From the NCBI GenBank assembly GCA_041920465.1, contig JBHGXW010000019.1, positions 95,489 through 159,488 on the forward strand: 64,000 bases of DNA, given 5' to 3'. Shown in pieces: positions 7,924 to 16,103 of this stretch. The DNA is from Brevibacillus_H sp041920465. GTDB taxonomy: Bacteria > Bacillota > Bacilli > Brevibacillales > Brevibacillaceae. Positions within the stretch are counted from its first letter, which is position 1. Every line of letters begins with the position of its first letter. The translations under genes and the position numbers were made by a program. A model generated the notes under the pieces. It worked only from the letters and a program-made list of their open reading frames with translations, was not told the DNA's origin and searched no databases.

Positions 7924-9039
7924 ATGAATTTCATTATCGAATGGCTGACGTTCTACTTGATTGAACAGCCAGATTCCGATACCAGCAGCAAGCGGGTAAT
8001 CATGTCCAAAATGTTGTCGCACGATGAATACCAAGCAAGCGAATTGCGTCATTTCCTCGATGGTGAATTCGCCAGGATCGCCAAACGAAAAGCGGAGATG
8101 AATCCCAAGAGCGACGGCAGCCCGACCAAAATCGGTCAATTTATCATCGAACCGGGCCATCCCCTTGACTCCAATCCTACTTACGGTATTTTCCAACGGT
8201 TGCTGCAAGCTCAGGAAGCAGATGCAATCCACTTCTCCAGCAATGAATTGTTGCAAATGTATCTGCGAACGTCCCAGGTAAGGGGAGGGGTTCTTCTATT
8301 CGTGAAAGCCCGTCTGGATAAGTATGATGACAGATTTTTGTTCATTTTAAAGTGCGACTTTGAACAGAAAACCGCGGTAATTACCGACGACAAAAGTTTA
8401 ATTGCCAATGTGAATATGGCGATTAACGCCAAAAACATGAAGTCCATCATGTATCCGCATCTTTTGGAACCAGGCATGGTCGATTTTTATCATGTAAAAA
8501 TCCATCAATTTTCCCATTCACGCTACTTTGAAGAGTTTTTAAAATTTATTGAGTATCCCGAAACTGTACATGATGTTATGTCAAGAGAAGTTCTTTCTCT
8601 GGCCAAACAGCATTTGGAGATGATCTATCCGGAAGCCTCAGAAGAACGAATGAGAGAAGAAGAGGAGATTGAACGAATCACCGCAAGCCCCAAACGGGAA
8701 TTTGCCGAGAAATGGGATCATCAGACCGTACTGGAAGCGACCCGGTTTTTTGCCGAGCAACAGCCAGAATTAGAGCTGAAATTCAAATTGGATCACATTC
8801 AGATCCGCGCACTGCTTGCCGATTATGGCATAAAGGTGCATTTCGCCAAAGAGAACGGGCGTTTTTTTGTTTTGCTGGAAGGTGAAAGCATTCAGTTCGA
8901 AAAAGGGTGCTCGCCGGTAGAATTCTTAAGACCACAAGAACTGCATATGGTGCTGGATAATCTGAAAAAACAGGCTTCGTACGTTGTCGATCAGGGCAGA
9001 TCCGTGCAAGATCAGCAGGATGACGCACCACCTTGGTAA
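7924..9039 (+). CDS. DUF3900 family protein
   Basis: A 371-residue soluble protein of the DUF3900 family known from Bacillus relatives. Recognised stretches are the N-terminal IEWLTFYLIEQ, SELRHFLDGEFARI, PTKIGQFIIEPGHPLDSNP, VRGGVLLFVKARL and KNMKSIMYPHL. The C-terminal third is charged and less conserved. ATG 7924 follows AAGGAGATATAG. It has its own promoter and is 35 bp from ytpQ, so the two may be cotranscribed. No function is known for the family. Confidence 0.8.
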   Translation: MNFIIEWLTFYLIEQPDSDTSSKRVIMSKMLSHDEYQASELRHFLDGEFARIAKRKAEMNPKSDGSPTKIGQFIIEPGHPLDSNPTYGIFQRLLQAQEADAIHFSSNELLQMYLRTSQVRGGVLLFVKARLDKYDDRFLFILKCDFEQKTAVITDDKSLIANVNMAINAKNMKSIMYPHLLEPGMVDFYHVKIHQFSHSRYFEEFLKFIEYPETVHDVMSREVLSLAKQHLEMIYPEASEERMREEEEIERITASPKREFAEKWDHQTVLEATRFFAEQQPELELKFKLDHIQIRALLADYGIKVHFAKENGRFFVLLEGESIQFEKGCSPVEFLRPQELHMVLDNLKKQASYVVDQGRSVQDQQDDAPPW

Positions 9040-9074
9040 GGAATACGCTAGTCAAATGAAGAAAGGAGTTTATC

Positions 9075-9944
9075 ATGTCAGGAAGTGAGTTGAGTCGCAT
9101 ACGTGCATCATTGCAGCGCCGGGTGTTGGAGTTATTGGAGCAAGAGCTTCCTGCCGGCTGGGAAAGCCGTCCTCATGGGCAGCATATCCTTTTGCTCAGC
9201 CAAGAAGGGGACAACCCGATCGAGCGAAGAATTTCGTTGGAGAAATTGTATCAACGGGTGGAACGGTACCCCGAGCAAAGAAGAGAAGCGCTGTATTCGT
9301 TTGTGGCTCATGTGGTTGCCGGCATCAAGGGGATGATTGATAACAGGGAGTTAAAGGATCACGAGGATCTCGTCTACCCTGTGTTGCGCCATGTATCTTT
9401 TGCCGCCAACCATCCGGGCAATCATCAATTGGTGGTTCGCGAACATTCCTCCGAATCAATCGTGGCATACGCCGTGGATCGGGGAGAAGGTTATCTGTTA
9501 ATTGATCATGCCATGCTCGAAGAAGCGGGTTGGAGCGAGGAAGAACTGCATCAATATGCAATGAAAAACCTGCGCAAGCTACCCTTATCGGTTCGAACTC
9601 AAGTGGTAGCCGGTAACACCATTCATTTTATCAACCCCAAGGACGGATATGCCGCCAGCCGGGTTTTGATGACCGAGCTGTTGGATCAATATGATCAGGG
9701 GAAAAAAGGAGAGGCATTGGGAGTCGCCATTCCCCATCAGGATGTGCTGATTATCGTGGACATTCAGGATAGTACAGGAATGCAGCTGCTCTCGAGATTA
9801 ACATACGACTTTGCCAGTAAAGGAGATGTTCCGATTTCCCCATTTCCTTTTATTTATCGTGACCAAACACTCGAATCGTATATTGTCATTCAACATTCAC
9901 AGGGAAAGCAGGCTAACCATGAACGAACAGAAACCGAACCGTAG
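9075..9944 (+). CDS. ytpQ: DUF1444 family protein (YtpQ)
   Basis: A 289-residue soluble protein matching YtpQ/DUF1444. Matching blocks are LVYPVLRHVSF, YAVDRGEGYLLIDHAMLEE, NLRKLPLSV, VAGNTIHFINPKDGYAASRVL and VAIPHQDVLIIVDI. The start follows AAAGGAG. Family function is unknown. The 3' end overlaps the next small gene by 26 bp. Confidence 0.85.
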   Translation: MSGSELSRIRASLQRRVLELLEQELPAGWESRPHGQHILLLSQEGDNPIERRISLEKLYQRVERYPEQRREALYSFVAHVVAGIKGMIDNRELKDHEDLVYPVLRHVSFAANHPGNHQLVVREHSSESIVAYAVDRGEGYLLIDHAMLEEAGWSEEELHQYAMKNLRKLPLSVRTQVVAGNTIHFINPKDGYAASRVLMTELLDQYDQGKKGEALGVAIPHQDVLIIVDIQDSTGMQLLSRLTYDFASKGDVPISPFPFIYRDQTLESYIVIQHSQGKQANHERTETEP

Positions 9945-10122
9945 AGAAACCGGAATCTTTTTAACCAGACCGGAGAAGGAACTCTTGGAGGAGTGTCTGG
10001 ATGAGCTGTATGAGGACTTTGGCACATACCGCAAATCCTTGAAGCAGGGCGAAGAGATGAATGCCACCTATAAAACGTTTCTGGGAATTGTCAAGAAGCT
10101 TGGTTTGCGTCAGCCCAAATAG
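9919..10122 (+). CDS. Small charged protein, 67 aa, unknown
   Basis: A 67-residue protein starting MNEQKPNRRETGIFLTRPEK, with an acidic helix (LLEECLDELYEDFGTY) and a basic C-terminus (KKLGLRQPK). The ATG at 9919 lies inside the end of ytpQ in another frame, with only a weak ribosome site, so expression probably depends on translational coupling. I do not recognise the family. Confidence 0.6.
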   Translation: MNEQKPNRRETGIFLTRPEKELLEECLDELYEDFGTYRKSLKQGEEMNATYKTFLGIVKKLGLRQPK

Positions 10123-10181
10123 CACGAGAGACATTCCTCATAACACGAGAAACATACCTGAAGTATCGAAGGAGTGCGAGA

Positions 10182-10772
10182 ATGACCACCGATCGACTAT
10201 TTCGCCAAATTCAGTTCCTCACGGAGATTGATAAGCTCAAGAGCGTCTATAGACAAACATTTTTGCTCAACCGGACACGCAATGAAAACGATGCCGAACA
10301 TTCCTGGCATCTGGGCATGCTGGCGCTGATTTTGTTCGAATATGCCAATCAAGAAATTGATCTTCTGCATGTTATCAAACTGGTGCTGATTCATGATCTC
10401 ATTGAGATTGACGCTGGCGATACATTTGCCTATGACGAGAAAGGGTACGAGGATAAAGCGATTCGTGAACAAAAAGCGGCTGAACGGATTTTCTCCATTC
10501 TGCCGCCTGATCAAGCCCAGGAGATTCGGAAGCTGTGGGATGAATTCGAAGAGCGGACGACTCCAGAAGCAAAATTTGCCAATGCGATCGACCGGCTGCA
10601 GCCGATGCTGCATAATTTTTATACCGAAGGAGCCGCCTGGCAAAAGCACAAAGTAACCAGCGACAAAGTAAGAGCCCGCAGCAGCGTTATCCGCGACGGG
10701 TCTGAAGAGTTATGGCGGTTTGCCGAAGAGTTAATCGATAAAGCGATTGAAAAGGGCTATCTCCTGCCATAG
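10182..10772 (+). CDS. HD-domain hydrolase (YfbR/HDDC2 type)
   Basis: A 196-residue metal-dependent phosphohydrolase of the HD superfamily. The metal ligands are visible: H in DAEHSWHLG (about residue 33), the HD pair in LIHDLIEIDAGD (about residues 70-80) and D in FANAIDRLQPML (about 130). Length and spacing fit the YfbR/HDDC2 group, of which characterised members are 5'-deoxynucleotidases. AAGGAGTGCGAG precedes the ATG. Substrate preference is not shown by sequence. Confidence 0.82.
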   Translation: MTTDRLFRQIQFLTEIDKLKSVYRQTFLLNRTRNENDAEHSWHLGMLALILFEYANQEIDLLHVIKLVLIHDLIEIDAGDTFAYDEKGYEDKAIREQKAAERIFSILPPDQAQEIRKLWDEFEERTTPEAKFANAIDRLQPMLHNFYTEGAAWQKHKVTSDKVRARSSVIRDGSEELWRFAEELIDKAIEKGYLLP

Positions 10773-10786
10773 ATTCTTTTTTCAGG

Positions 10787-11737
10787 TTAAAGAAACGTCT
10801 GCTCCGACAGGCATCGCGCCAACCGGATAAAGCGGCCTGATTCATGGAGAAGCCAGTAATCGCGCCTCGGTCCTTTTATGTACATTTTTTCTGCTGCCGC
10901 CAACATTCGCTGAACCCTTGGAAGGTCATTCATCTGCATTGCGCACATCCCCATAACCATCCATGGATAAAAGTCGCCTGTCTCGAAATATTCAAAACGG
11001 GGAAAGCTTGCCGTGATCCGCTGGTACAACGATTGGGCTACCGGATGGGTTGGCTCAATGAGCGGATAAATAATGGGAAATGCCTGACTGGTTACATCAG
11101 GGTACCATTTTGTCCACTTGGGGTAAACGGAATCATAAATGGCAAATGATTGGCTTTGGTGATGATATGTATTGTAGATTCCCGCTTTACTGGCTTGAGA
11201 GCGTTCGAAAGCCAACTTCGAGCGCTCGTTATCTCCCATCAGTGAAAACAGTACCCCGGCATCCACCAGCCCTTGATACACCTCGCAATTGTCCATCAGG
11301 TATTTCACTCTATAAGACCGCTTTGCCCAGGTCAGGCCGTCGGATCGCTGCAGATGGAGCAGCGATGACAGGATTTTGGCCAATGGATCATGTAAAGCGA
11401 CGAGCCAATCGATCTCTTCCGTCTGTTTGATATAAGCAAGAAGCAGACTAAAGAACGTGGCATGATAGCTGTCTTCACTGTCGGCAGCGCCAGAATTCCG
11501 CTCCTCATTTCGGATATAACGGAAGTCGTTTACATAACCGTCCGGTGAGAGATGCTGCAGATACCAGAGAATGTGCTGTTTGACCGGTTCACAATCGCCA
11601 AGCTCAACCAACGCCAACAAGGCGACATTCGTAAAATACGGATTGATCACATTGCTGTTTGGTGATAAACGGAAGGTTCCGCTTCGGAGTTGACATTGGT
11701 GGATGTAGGCTTGTTCTCTTTTGATTCGCTCCTCCAT
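10787..11737 (-). CDS. Alpha/alpha-toroid-like protein, unknown function
   Basis: A 316-residue protein built of repeated helical pairs with many Trp/Tyr residues. Repeating features such as YFTNVALLALVELGD, YHATFFSLLLAYI, LLHLQRSDGLTWAKRSYR and NCEVYQGLVDAGVLF resemble six-hairpin glycosidase or terpene-cyclase toroids. No signal peptide is present. A longer frame reaches 11806, but ATG at 11735-11737 has GAGGAG 9 nt upstream and is preferred. Catalytic residues cannot be assigned. It is transcribed convergently with the HD hydrolase, with only 14 bp between stops. Confidence 0.65.
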   Translation of the reverse strand: MEERIKREQAYIHQCQLRSGTFRLSPNSNVINPYFTNVALLALVELGDCEPVKQHILWYLQHLSPDGYVNDFRYIRNEERNSGAADSEDSYHATFFSLLLAYIKQTEEIDWLVALHDPLAKILSSLLHLQRSDGLTWAKRSYRVKYLMDNCEVYQGLVDAGVLFSLMGDNERSKLAFERSQASKAGIYNTYHHQSQSFAIYDSVYPKWTKWYPDVTSQAFPIIYPLIEPTHPVAQSLYQRITASFPRFEYFETGDFYPWMVMGMCAMQMNDLPRVQRMLAAAEKMYIKGPRRDYWLLHESGRFIRLARCLSEQTFL

Positions 11738-11778
11738 TCGTTTACACTCCTCGGGATTTGGATAGAGTAAGTTCGGGA

Positions 11779-11836
11779 CACCCGCCCGGCAGTTAGCCCA
11801 AAGCACGAGCTTTCGCTATCGTCGGGTGGGTTGTCT
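11779..11836 (+). repeat. TTAGCC-TCGGGTGGG hairpin element, copy a
   Basis: CCCGCCCGGC pairs with GTCGGGTGGG over 10 bp with two G-U pairs. Inside lie TTAGCC and a small AAAGC/GCTTT stem-loop (11800-11813). A T-rich stretch (TTGTCTATTT) follows on the plus strand, although both flanking genes run on the minus strand. Confidence 0.7.
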
Positions 11837-11838
11837 AT

Positions 11839-11979
11839 TTATCCAATCATTTCAAGGACCATTAATGTGGTCAGTAAGCGCTGCTCTGCTTCCTCCCGTG
11901 TTTTTCCCGTTTTCACAATGTGCTCCGATTGGTACTCGATCTCAGCAAAAAAAATCCCGTTTTTTTCATAGATGTGCAT
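11839..11979 (-). CDS. Small protein, 46 aa, unknown
   Basis: A short frame encoding MHIYEKNGIFFAEIEYQSEH and ending LTTLMVLEMIG. ATG at 11977-11979 has AAAGGG nine bases upstream. An upstream in-frame ATG (12007-12009) has no suitable ribosome site. The fold looks like a beta hairpin followed by a helix. I do not recognise the family. Confidence 0.55.
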   Translation of the reverse strand: MHIYEKNGIFFAEIEYQSEHIVKTGKTREEAEQRLLTTLMVLEMIG

Positions 11980-12055
11980 CGGTCTCAGCCCTTTCACTCC
12001 ATACACCATTTCCTCATTATATGCAAGAGCAGGGTTATTGATGACAGATGTTTTT

Positions 12056-12100
12056 GGGCCCCCGCTCGACGTGGCGTTAGCGATAGTCGAGTGGGTGTTT
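12056..12100 (+). repeat. TTAGC-TCGAGTGGG hairpin element, copy b
   Basis: CCGCTCGAC pairs with GTCGAGTGG around a loop containing GCGTTAGCGATA. GTGTTTTTA follows on the plus strand. It lies directly after the stop of the minus-strand DUF441 gene, so it may terminate in either direction. Confidence 0.7.
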
Positions 12101-12550
12101 TTACTTCGGCAGCAGCTGCAGAACAAACGCCAGTATTCCGGCTGCGATAAGCGGACCTACCGGGACACCACGGAAGAATGTAACTCCCATAATGGTTCCG
12201 ACTAACAAACCGGTTACGATCAAAGGGTTTTGCGCCATGAAATTGGCTCCGCGTCCTCCCAGATAGGCGACAATGATGCCGATGACAACGGCTAGGACTG
12301 ACTGCCAGTGGGTGAAGGTTTTCATGAGGGTGTCGGGAGCAATCTTGCCGCTTGCCACGGGAGCCAACACGCCGATTGTTAAAATGGTAACGCCGATTTG
12401 CAAGCCGTACTGTTCCAATAATCGAAAGGCTTGATCGAAATGAATCAGCCGAAGAAACAACAATAAAGTAACGGAAATACTGATTGCCGAGTTGTTGCCA
12501 ATCACCCCTAACGCAAGCAGGACAATCAGAATGAGATTGGTTATATCCAT
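12101..12550 (-). CDS. DUF441 family integral membrane protein
   Basis: A 149-residue protein with about four membrane segments, matching the UPF0756/DUF441 family (B. subtilis YtwI). Recognisable parts are MDITNLILIVLLALGVIG, the SISVTLLLFLRLI helix, GVLAPVASGKI, LGGRGANFM, PLIVTGLLVGTIMGVTFF and GVPVGPLIAAGILA. ATG at 12548-12550 follows AAAGGGG at ideal spacing; the longer frame to 12622 runs into the repeat element and is rejected. Function is unknown. Confidence 0.87.
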   Translation of the reverse strand: MDITNLILIVLLALGVIGNNSAISISVTLLLFLRLIHFDQAFRLLEQYGLQIGVTILTIGVLAPVASGKIAPDTLMKTFTHWQSVLAVVIGIIVAYLGGRGANFMAQNPLIVTGLLVGTIMGVTFFRGVPVGPLIAAGILAFVLQLLPK

Positions 12551-12589
12551 TTCATAAATCCCCTTTAAGTATTTGAGCATTTCTAAGTT

Positions 12590-12695
12590 TGGGGCCCCGC
12601 CGGGCGAAACGTAGCGCCGCACAGGACGTGCTAGTGCCGGCGACGCAACAAGGACGTTGCGCTTAGCCGGCTTATAGCCGGGTGGGTTTTCTCAT
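12590..12695 (+). repeat. Structured element with two AGGAC-loop hairpins, copy c
   Basis: Begins GGGGCCCC and ends TTAGCCGGCTTATAGCCGGGTGGG plus TTTTCTC. Inside are GCAC-AGGAC-GTGC (12619-12631) and GCAAC-AAGGAC-GTTGC (12645-12660). It lies between two minus-strand genes, but the T-tract is on the plus strand. The 16-nt string GCCGCACAGGACGTGC recurs in reverse orientation in the copy at 30891-31066. Confidence 0.75.
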
Positions 12696-12998
12696 CTAGC
12701 AATCCAGCATGCCAACCGGGAAGCCAACGCACTCATCCGATCCTTCAAAACGGCCCCAGGCAAATACTCCGTTGAAATATTCAATGGTAAAAGGAAGGTC
12801 ATGGCCGTGAACGCGATAACTCTTCCCGATAAAAAAGTCTTTTGTTCCGATGAAATACGATTTGGCCAGGAAGAACTTTTGCTCCATGATGCCAAAACCG
12901 ACGAGATCACCTTTTTGCTTTCTTTCCTCGGCTTCCTTCAACAACCTTTCCATTTCCATCTGCAATTCCGCTAGTGTCATTTGACTGTAAAGACGCAT
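12696..12998 (-). CDS. yfhH: YfhH family protein (DUF1811)
   Basis: A 100-residue soluble protein matching YfhH/DUF1811. Matching parts are YSQMTLAELQMEME, a charged helix, MEQKFFLAKSYFIG, GKSYRVHG and FTIEYFNGVFAWGRF. The start ATG at 12996-12998 follows AAAGGAGG. In Bacillus the gene lies near recX/yfhG; here the surroundings differ. No biochemical function is established. Confidence 0.82.
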   Translation of the reverse strand: MRLYSQMTLAELQMEMERLLKEAEERKQKGDLVGFGIMEQKFFLAKSYFIGTKDFFIGKSYRVHGHDLPFTIEYFNGVFAWGRFEGSDECVGFPVGMLDC

Positions 12999-13202
12999 GA
13001 GACAACCTCCTTTTCCTCGCTTCTGATTGTAACAAGAAAAAGGAGGTTCGACCATTGAATAAGAAAAAATGACAGTCGATCTGGTTTTCTTAGATTAATC
13101 CTAATACTTTTAATTTAACAAAAAATAAAGAATCATAAAATTTGTGTTATGATACAGAGTGTACTCATTGGGTGGACAATCGTATATTAGGAGTGAACAA
13201 TC

Positions 13203-14564
13203 ATGATGAACACCAACAGCCAGAATCAACTGAAAAAGGAAGTAGGTTTGACGCTGGCCATGTCGCTGGTAATTGGCACAGTCATCGGCTCAGGCGTATT
13301 TATGAAGCCGGGCAAAGTAATCGAGTATACGGGAGATTCCACCATGGCGTTATTGGCCTGGGTACTGGGGGGAATTATCACCTTGGCAAGCGGGCTTACG
13401 ATTGCCGAAGTCAGCACGCAAATCCCCAAAACAGGCGGTCTCTATGTTTATCTCGAAGAAATTTACGGAAAAGTATGGGGGTATATGAGCGGTTGGGTAC
13501 AGACCATTATTTACGGACCAGCCATTATCGGCGCACTCGGTCTATACTTCGGGTCATTACTCGCAAACTTGTTCCAGTGGGGAGAAGAGTGGAAGCTACC
13601 ACTCGGAATTATTGCCGTGATATTTTTGGCCGTGGTCAACAGTCTGGGAACTAGGTACGGCGGTTTCCTGCAAACGGCGGCAACGATGGGCAAACTGATT
13701 CCGATTGCTCTGATTGCTATCTTCGGTATTTGGAAAGGTAACACCCAAATTCTCCACATGTCCAGCGGTGACACATCTGCTCATATCAGCATGGGGGCGG
13801 CAATTTTAGCAACGCTCTGGGCGTATGACGGCTGGATGCTTGTCGGATTCGTGGCGGGTGAAATGAAAAATCCCGGTAAAATCCTGCCAAGAGCTATCAT
13901 TGGCGGCTTGACGTTAGTAACTCTTGCCTATCTGCTTGTGAACATCGCCCTCTTGCACGTCTTGCCGGCAGAACAAATTGCCTCGTTGAAGGAGAATGCC
14001 GCAAGTACAGCCGCATCGCAACTGTTTGGCGAAGTGGGCGGTAAATTGATCAGCGTTGGGATTCTCGTCTCAATCTTTGGTTGTTTGAACGGAAAAATTT
14101 TGGCGTTCCCCCGAGTTCCATTTGCCATGGCGGAGCGCGGGCAATTGCCGGGATCTCGCATTTTGTCCAAAGTGCACCATACTTTCAAGACACCGATTGC
14201 CGCTACTATCGTACAAGTGGTTATCGCCTTGGCGCTGATGGTCGCCAGCAATCCGGATCGTTTGTCTGATATTGCCATTTTCTCCGTTTATATTTTTAAC
14301 ATTCTGGCGCTTATTGCGGTTTTCATCCTTCGCAAACGCAATCAAGGAGCCAAACGGGAGTTCAGTGTTCCGCTCTATCCGTTCATTCCGGTTATCGCGA
14401 TTATCGGCTCTGCTTATGTAGTAGTCAGTGCACTTCTCGATAATCCAAAAGACATGCTGTTTGCCCTCGGTATGACAGTGGTCGGCTTGCCGATCTATTG
14501 GCTGATCGACCGGCGTCAAACAAAGAAAACCGATTCCAGTCTTTATAAACCGGCTGAAGAATAA
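13203..14564 (+). CDS. APC-superfamily amino acid permease (SteT/LAT-like)
   Basis: A 453-residue integral membrane protein with about 12 membrane segments. The first segment carries the APC substrate-binding signature IGTVIGSGVFMKPG; the block TLASGLTIAEVS-QIPKTGGLYVYLEE is typical of the SteT/LAT exchangers. SteT of B. subtilis is a serine/threonine exchanger; substrate here is a family-level inference. Two adjacent ATGs (13203, 13206) follow TAGGAGTGAACAATC. The gene is a single unit with its own terminator. Confidence 0.85.
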   Translation: MMNTNSQNQLKKEVGLTLAMSLVIGTVIGSGVFMKPGKVIEYTGDSTMALLAWVLGGIITLASGLTIAEVSTQIPKTGGLYVYLEEIYGKVWGYMSGWVQTIIYGPAIIGALGLYFGSLLANLFQWGEEWKLPLGIIAVIFLAVVNSLGTRYGGFLQTAATMGKLIPIALIAIFGIWKGNTQILHMSSGDTSAHISMGAAILATLWAYDGWMLVGFVAGEMKNPGKILPRAIIGGLTLVTLAYLLVNIALLHVLPAEQIASLKENAASTAASQLFGEVGGKLISVGILVSIFGCLNGKILAFPRVPFAMAERGQLPGSRILSKVHHTFKTPIAATIVQVVIALALMVASNPDRLSDIAIFSVYIFNILALIAVFILRKRNQGAKREFSVPLYPFIPVIAIIGSAYVVVSALLDNPKDMLFALGMTVVGLPIYWLIDRRQTKKTDSSLYKPAEE

Positions 14565-14571
14565 AAGGAAA

Positions 14572-14628
14572 AACCAAAATGGCGTGCGAGATGAGTTAGT
14601 TCTTCCACGCCTTTTTGGTTTTTTTTCA
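14572..14628 (+). terminator. Terminator after the amino acid permease
   Basis: AACCAAAATGGCGTG pairs with CACGCCTTTTTGGTT (one mismatch) and is followed by eight Ts. Confidence 0.9.
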
Positions 14629-14635
14629 TATATCG

Positions 14636-14685
14636 GAAAGTTTAACCGCTTTAAATTATGAAAGTGGTTAAACTTTCTTTTCTTA
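14636..14685. terminator. Perfect 12-bp inverted repeat, terminator-like
   Basis: GAAAGTTTAACC (14636-14647) and GGTTAAACTTTC (14666-14677) form a perfect stem around 18 nt and are followed by TTTTCTT. It comes right after a stronger terminator, so it may instead stop minus-strand transcription or serve as an operator. Confidence 0.5.
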
Positions 14686-14727
14686 CGGATGCTGCCGTCA
14701 AATGGATAAAGCCGGATGAAGGCAAAA

Positions 14728-14990
14728 AAATGCACTCCATCAAATGAAGGAGTGCCAAGTTTGGGGGTTTTGAGAAAATAGCCGTGTCGTACTGGTTAAA
14801 AAATCGCTCTCACCCGATCTATTCAACCTTCGAAAGCTTCGCACGCGGTAGGCATGACCAAGTCCGAGGACATGAGCATGCTTACCGAGTAGGCATGCTA
14901 TACTGGTAACGATCTGAGGCATCAGGCCCCGGCTACTCTTCTCAATTACGTTGAAACGTCGCTTACAGGTTTCATAGTAGCAAACAAAAA
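14728..14990. other. Structured non-coding element, possibly mobile-element remnant
   Basis: This gene-free stretch is dense in inverted repeats. It has GCACTCC/GGAGTGC near 14731-14754, a CGGTAGGCATG / CATGCTTACCG stem (about 14849-14890) enclosing GTCC-GA-GGAC, an overlapping AGCATGC / GCATGCT stem, CTGA-GGCA-TCAG, and ACGT-TGAA-ACGT. A 127-codon minus frame (14740-15123) crosses it without a ribosome site; I read it as non-coding. It ends where the sequence becomes AT-rich in front of the yeeI-like gene. Confidence 0.45.
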
Positions 14991-15210
14991 TAAAATACCA
15001 ATAAATTAAAAATAAAATATGGTTAATTGTTAATTGGCAAAAACTCCAATTCTTCATTAAGAGGGACTTTGTTATGCAGCTAATTGAGCATGTAATCATG
15101 TGAATGATATAATAAAAAAACAACTCTATCGTCCATTACACAAATACATGAGACCTGCCTGTCTTTTTTTTTTTTGATTATTTCACTTCTAACAGATGAT
15201 GAAATTAAGG

Positions 15211-15216
15211 TATAAT
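15211..15216 (+). promoter_or_regulatory. -10 element upstream of the yeeI-like gene
   Basis: A perfect TATAAT within GGTATAATATAG, about 75 bp before the start codon. No convincing -35 is visible at 16-18 nt. Confidence 0.5.
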
Positions 15217-15286
15217 ATAGTCTTGTGAATGAATGCAACATCTTTCAAATTAATAATTTTGTACAGTTGAAAGAGAGTGGAACATT

Positions 15287-16006
15287 ATGGGTCGTAAGTG
15301 GAACAATATTAAAGAAAAAAAAGCATCAAAAGATGCAAGCACGAGTCGTATATATGCAAAGTTTGGAAAAGAAATTTATGTTGCAGCAAAGCAAGGTGAA
15401 CCAGATCCAGAATCAAATCGGGCTTTAAAGGTCGTACTCGAGCGGGCAAAAACGTATAATGTGCCGAAAGCGATTATTGACCGTGCAATTGAAAAAGCAA
15501 AAGGCGGTTCAGAAGAAAACTATGACGAACTTCGTTATGAAGGCTTCGGACCAAATGGATCAATGGTAATCGTAGATGCACTGACAAATAACGTGAACCG
15601 TACTGCATCAGAAGTGCGCGCTGCATTTAATAAAAACGGTGGCAACATGGGAGTAAGTGGTTCTGTGGCATATATGTTTGATGAAACGGCTGTCATCGGT
15701 CTTGAAGGGAAAACAGCAGATGAAGTGTTTGAAATACTAATGGAAGCAGATGTAGACGTACGAGACATTTTAGAAGAAGATGAAGCGGTTATCGTTTATG
15801 CCGAACCTGATCAGTTCCATGCAGTACAGGAAGCATTAAAGAATGCTGGTATAACTGAATTTACCGTTGCAGAAATAACCATGCTCGCACAAAATGAAAT
15901 AACACTCCCCGAAGACGCACAAGCACAATTTGAAAAAATGATTGATGCATTAGAAGATTTAGAAGATGTTCAAAATGTGTACCACAATGTGGATTTAGGT
16001 GAATAA
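15287..16006 (+). CDS. yeeI: YebC/PmpR family regulator, YeeI-type
   Basis: A 239-residue protein of the YebC/PmpR/TACO1 family. It starts MGRKWNNIKEKKASKDAST, the YeeI-type N-terminus, with YEGFGPNGSMVIVDALTNN, NMGVSGSVAYMFD and a C-terminal EKMIDALEDLEDVQNVYHNV. Family members bind DNA as transcription regulators or assist translation of polyproline stretches. The gene and its flanks are clearly more AT-rich than neighbours and the protein is strikingly close to what I recall of Bacillus YeeI, which suggests transfer. TATAAT at 15211-15216 is the likely -10. It is a single-gene unit. Confidence 0.87.
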   Translation: MGRKWNNIKEKKASKDASTSRIYAKFGKEIYVAAKQGEPDPESNRALKVVLERAKTYNVPKAIIDRAIEKAKGGSEENYDELRYEGFGPNGSMVIVDALTNNVNRTASEVRAAFNKNGGNMGVSGSVAYMFDETAVIGLEGKTADEVFEILMEADVDVRDILEEDEAVIVYAEPDQFHAVQEALKNAGITEFTVAEITMLAQNEITLPEDAQAQFEKMIDALEDLEDVQNVYHNVDLGE

Positions 16007-16012
16007 TACATG

Positions 16013-16050
16013 AAAGCAGACCTTTGTTATGTAACAAAAGTCTGCTTTAT
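16013..16050. terminator. Bidirectional terminator after the yeeI-like gene
   Basis: AAAGCAGACCTTTGTT and AACAAAAGTCTGCTTT form a 16-bp stem (one mismatch) around ATGT. Confidence 0.9.
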
Positions 16051-16103
16051 TCCCCCCAACACAGAGGTTTCGAATTGTCAAACTTATGTCGGGAGGGGTT
16101 TTT

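Noticed and set aside
14740..15123. A 127-codon minus-strand frame
   Set aside because: No ribosome site, Cys/Ile-rich low-quality N-terminus, and it runs through dense inverted repeats; treated as a structured non-coding element.
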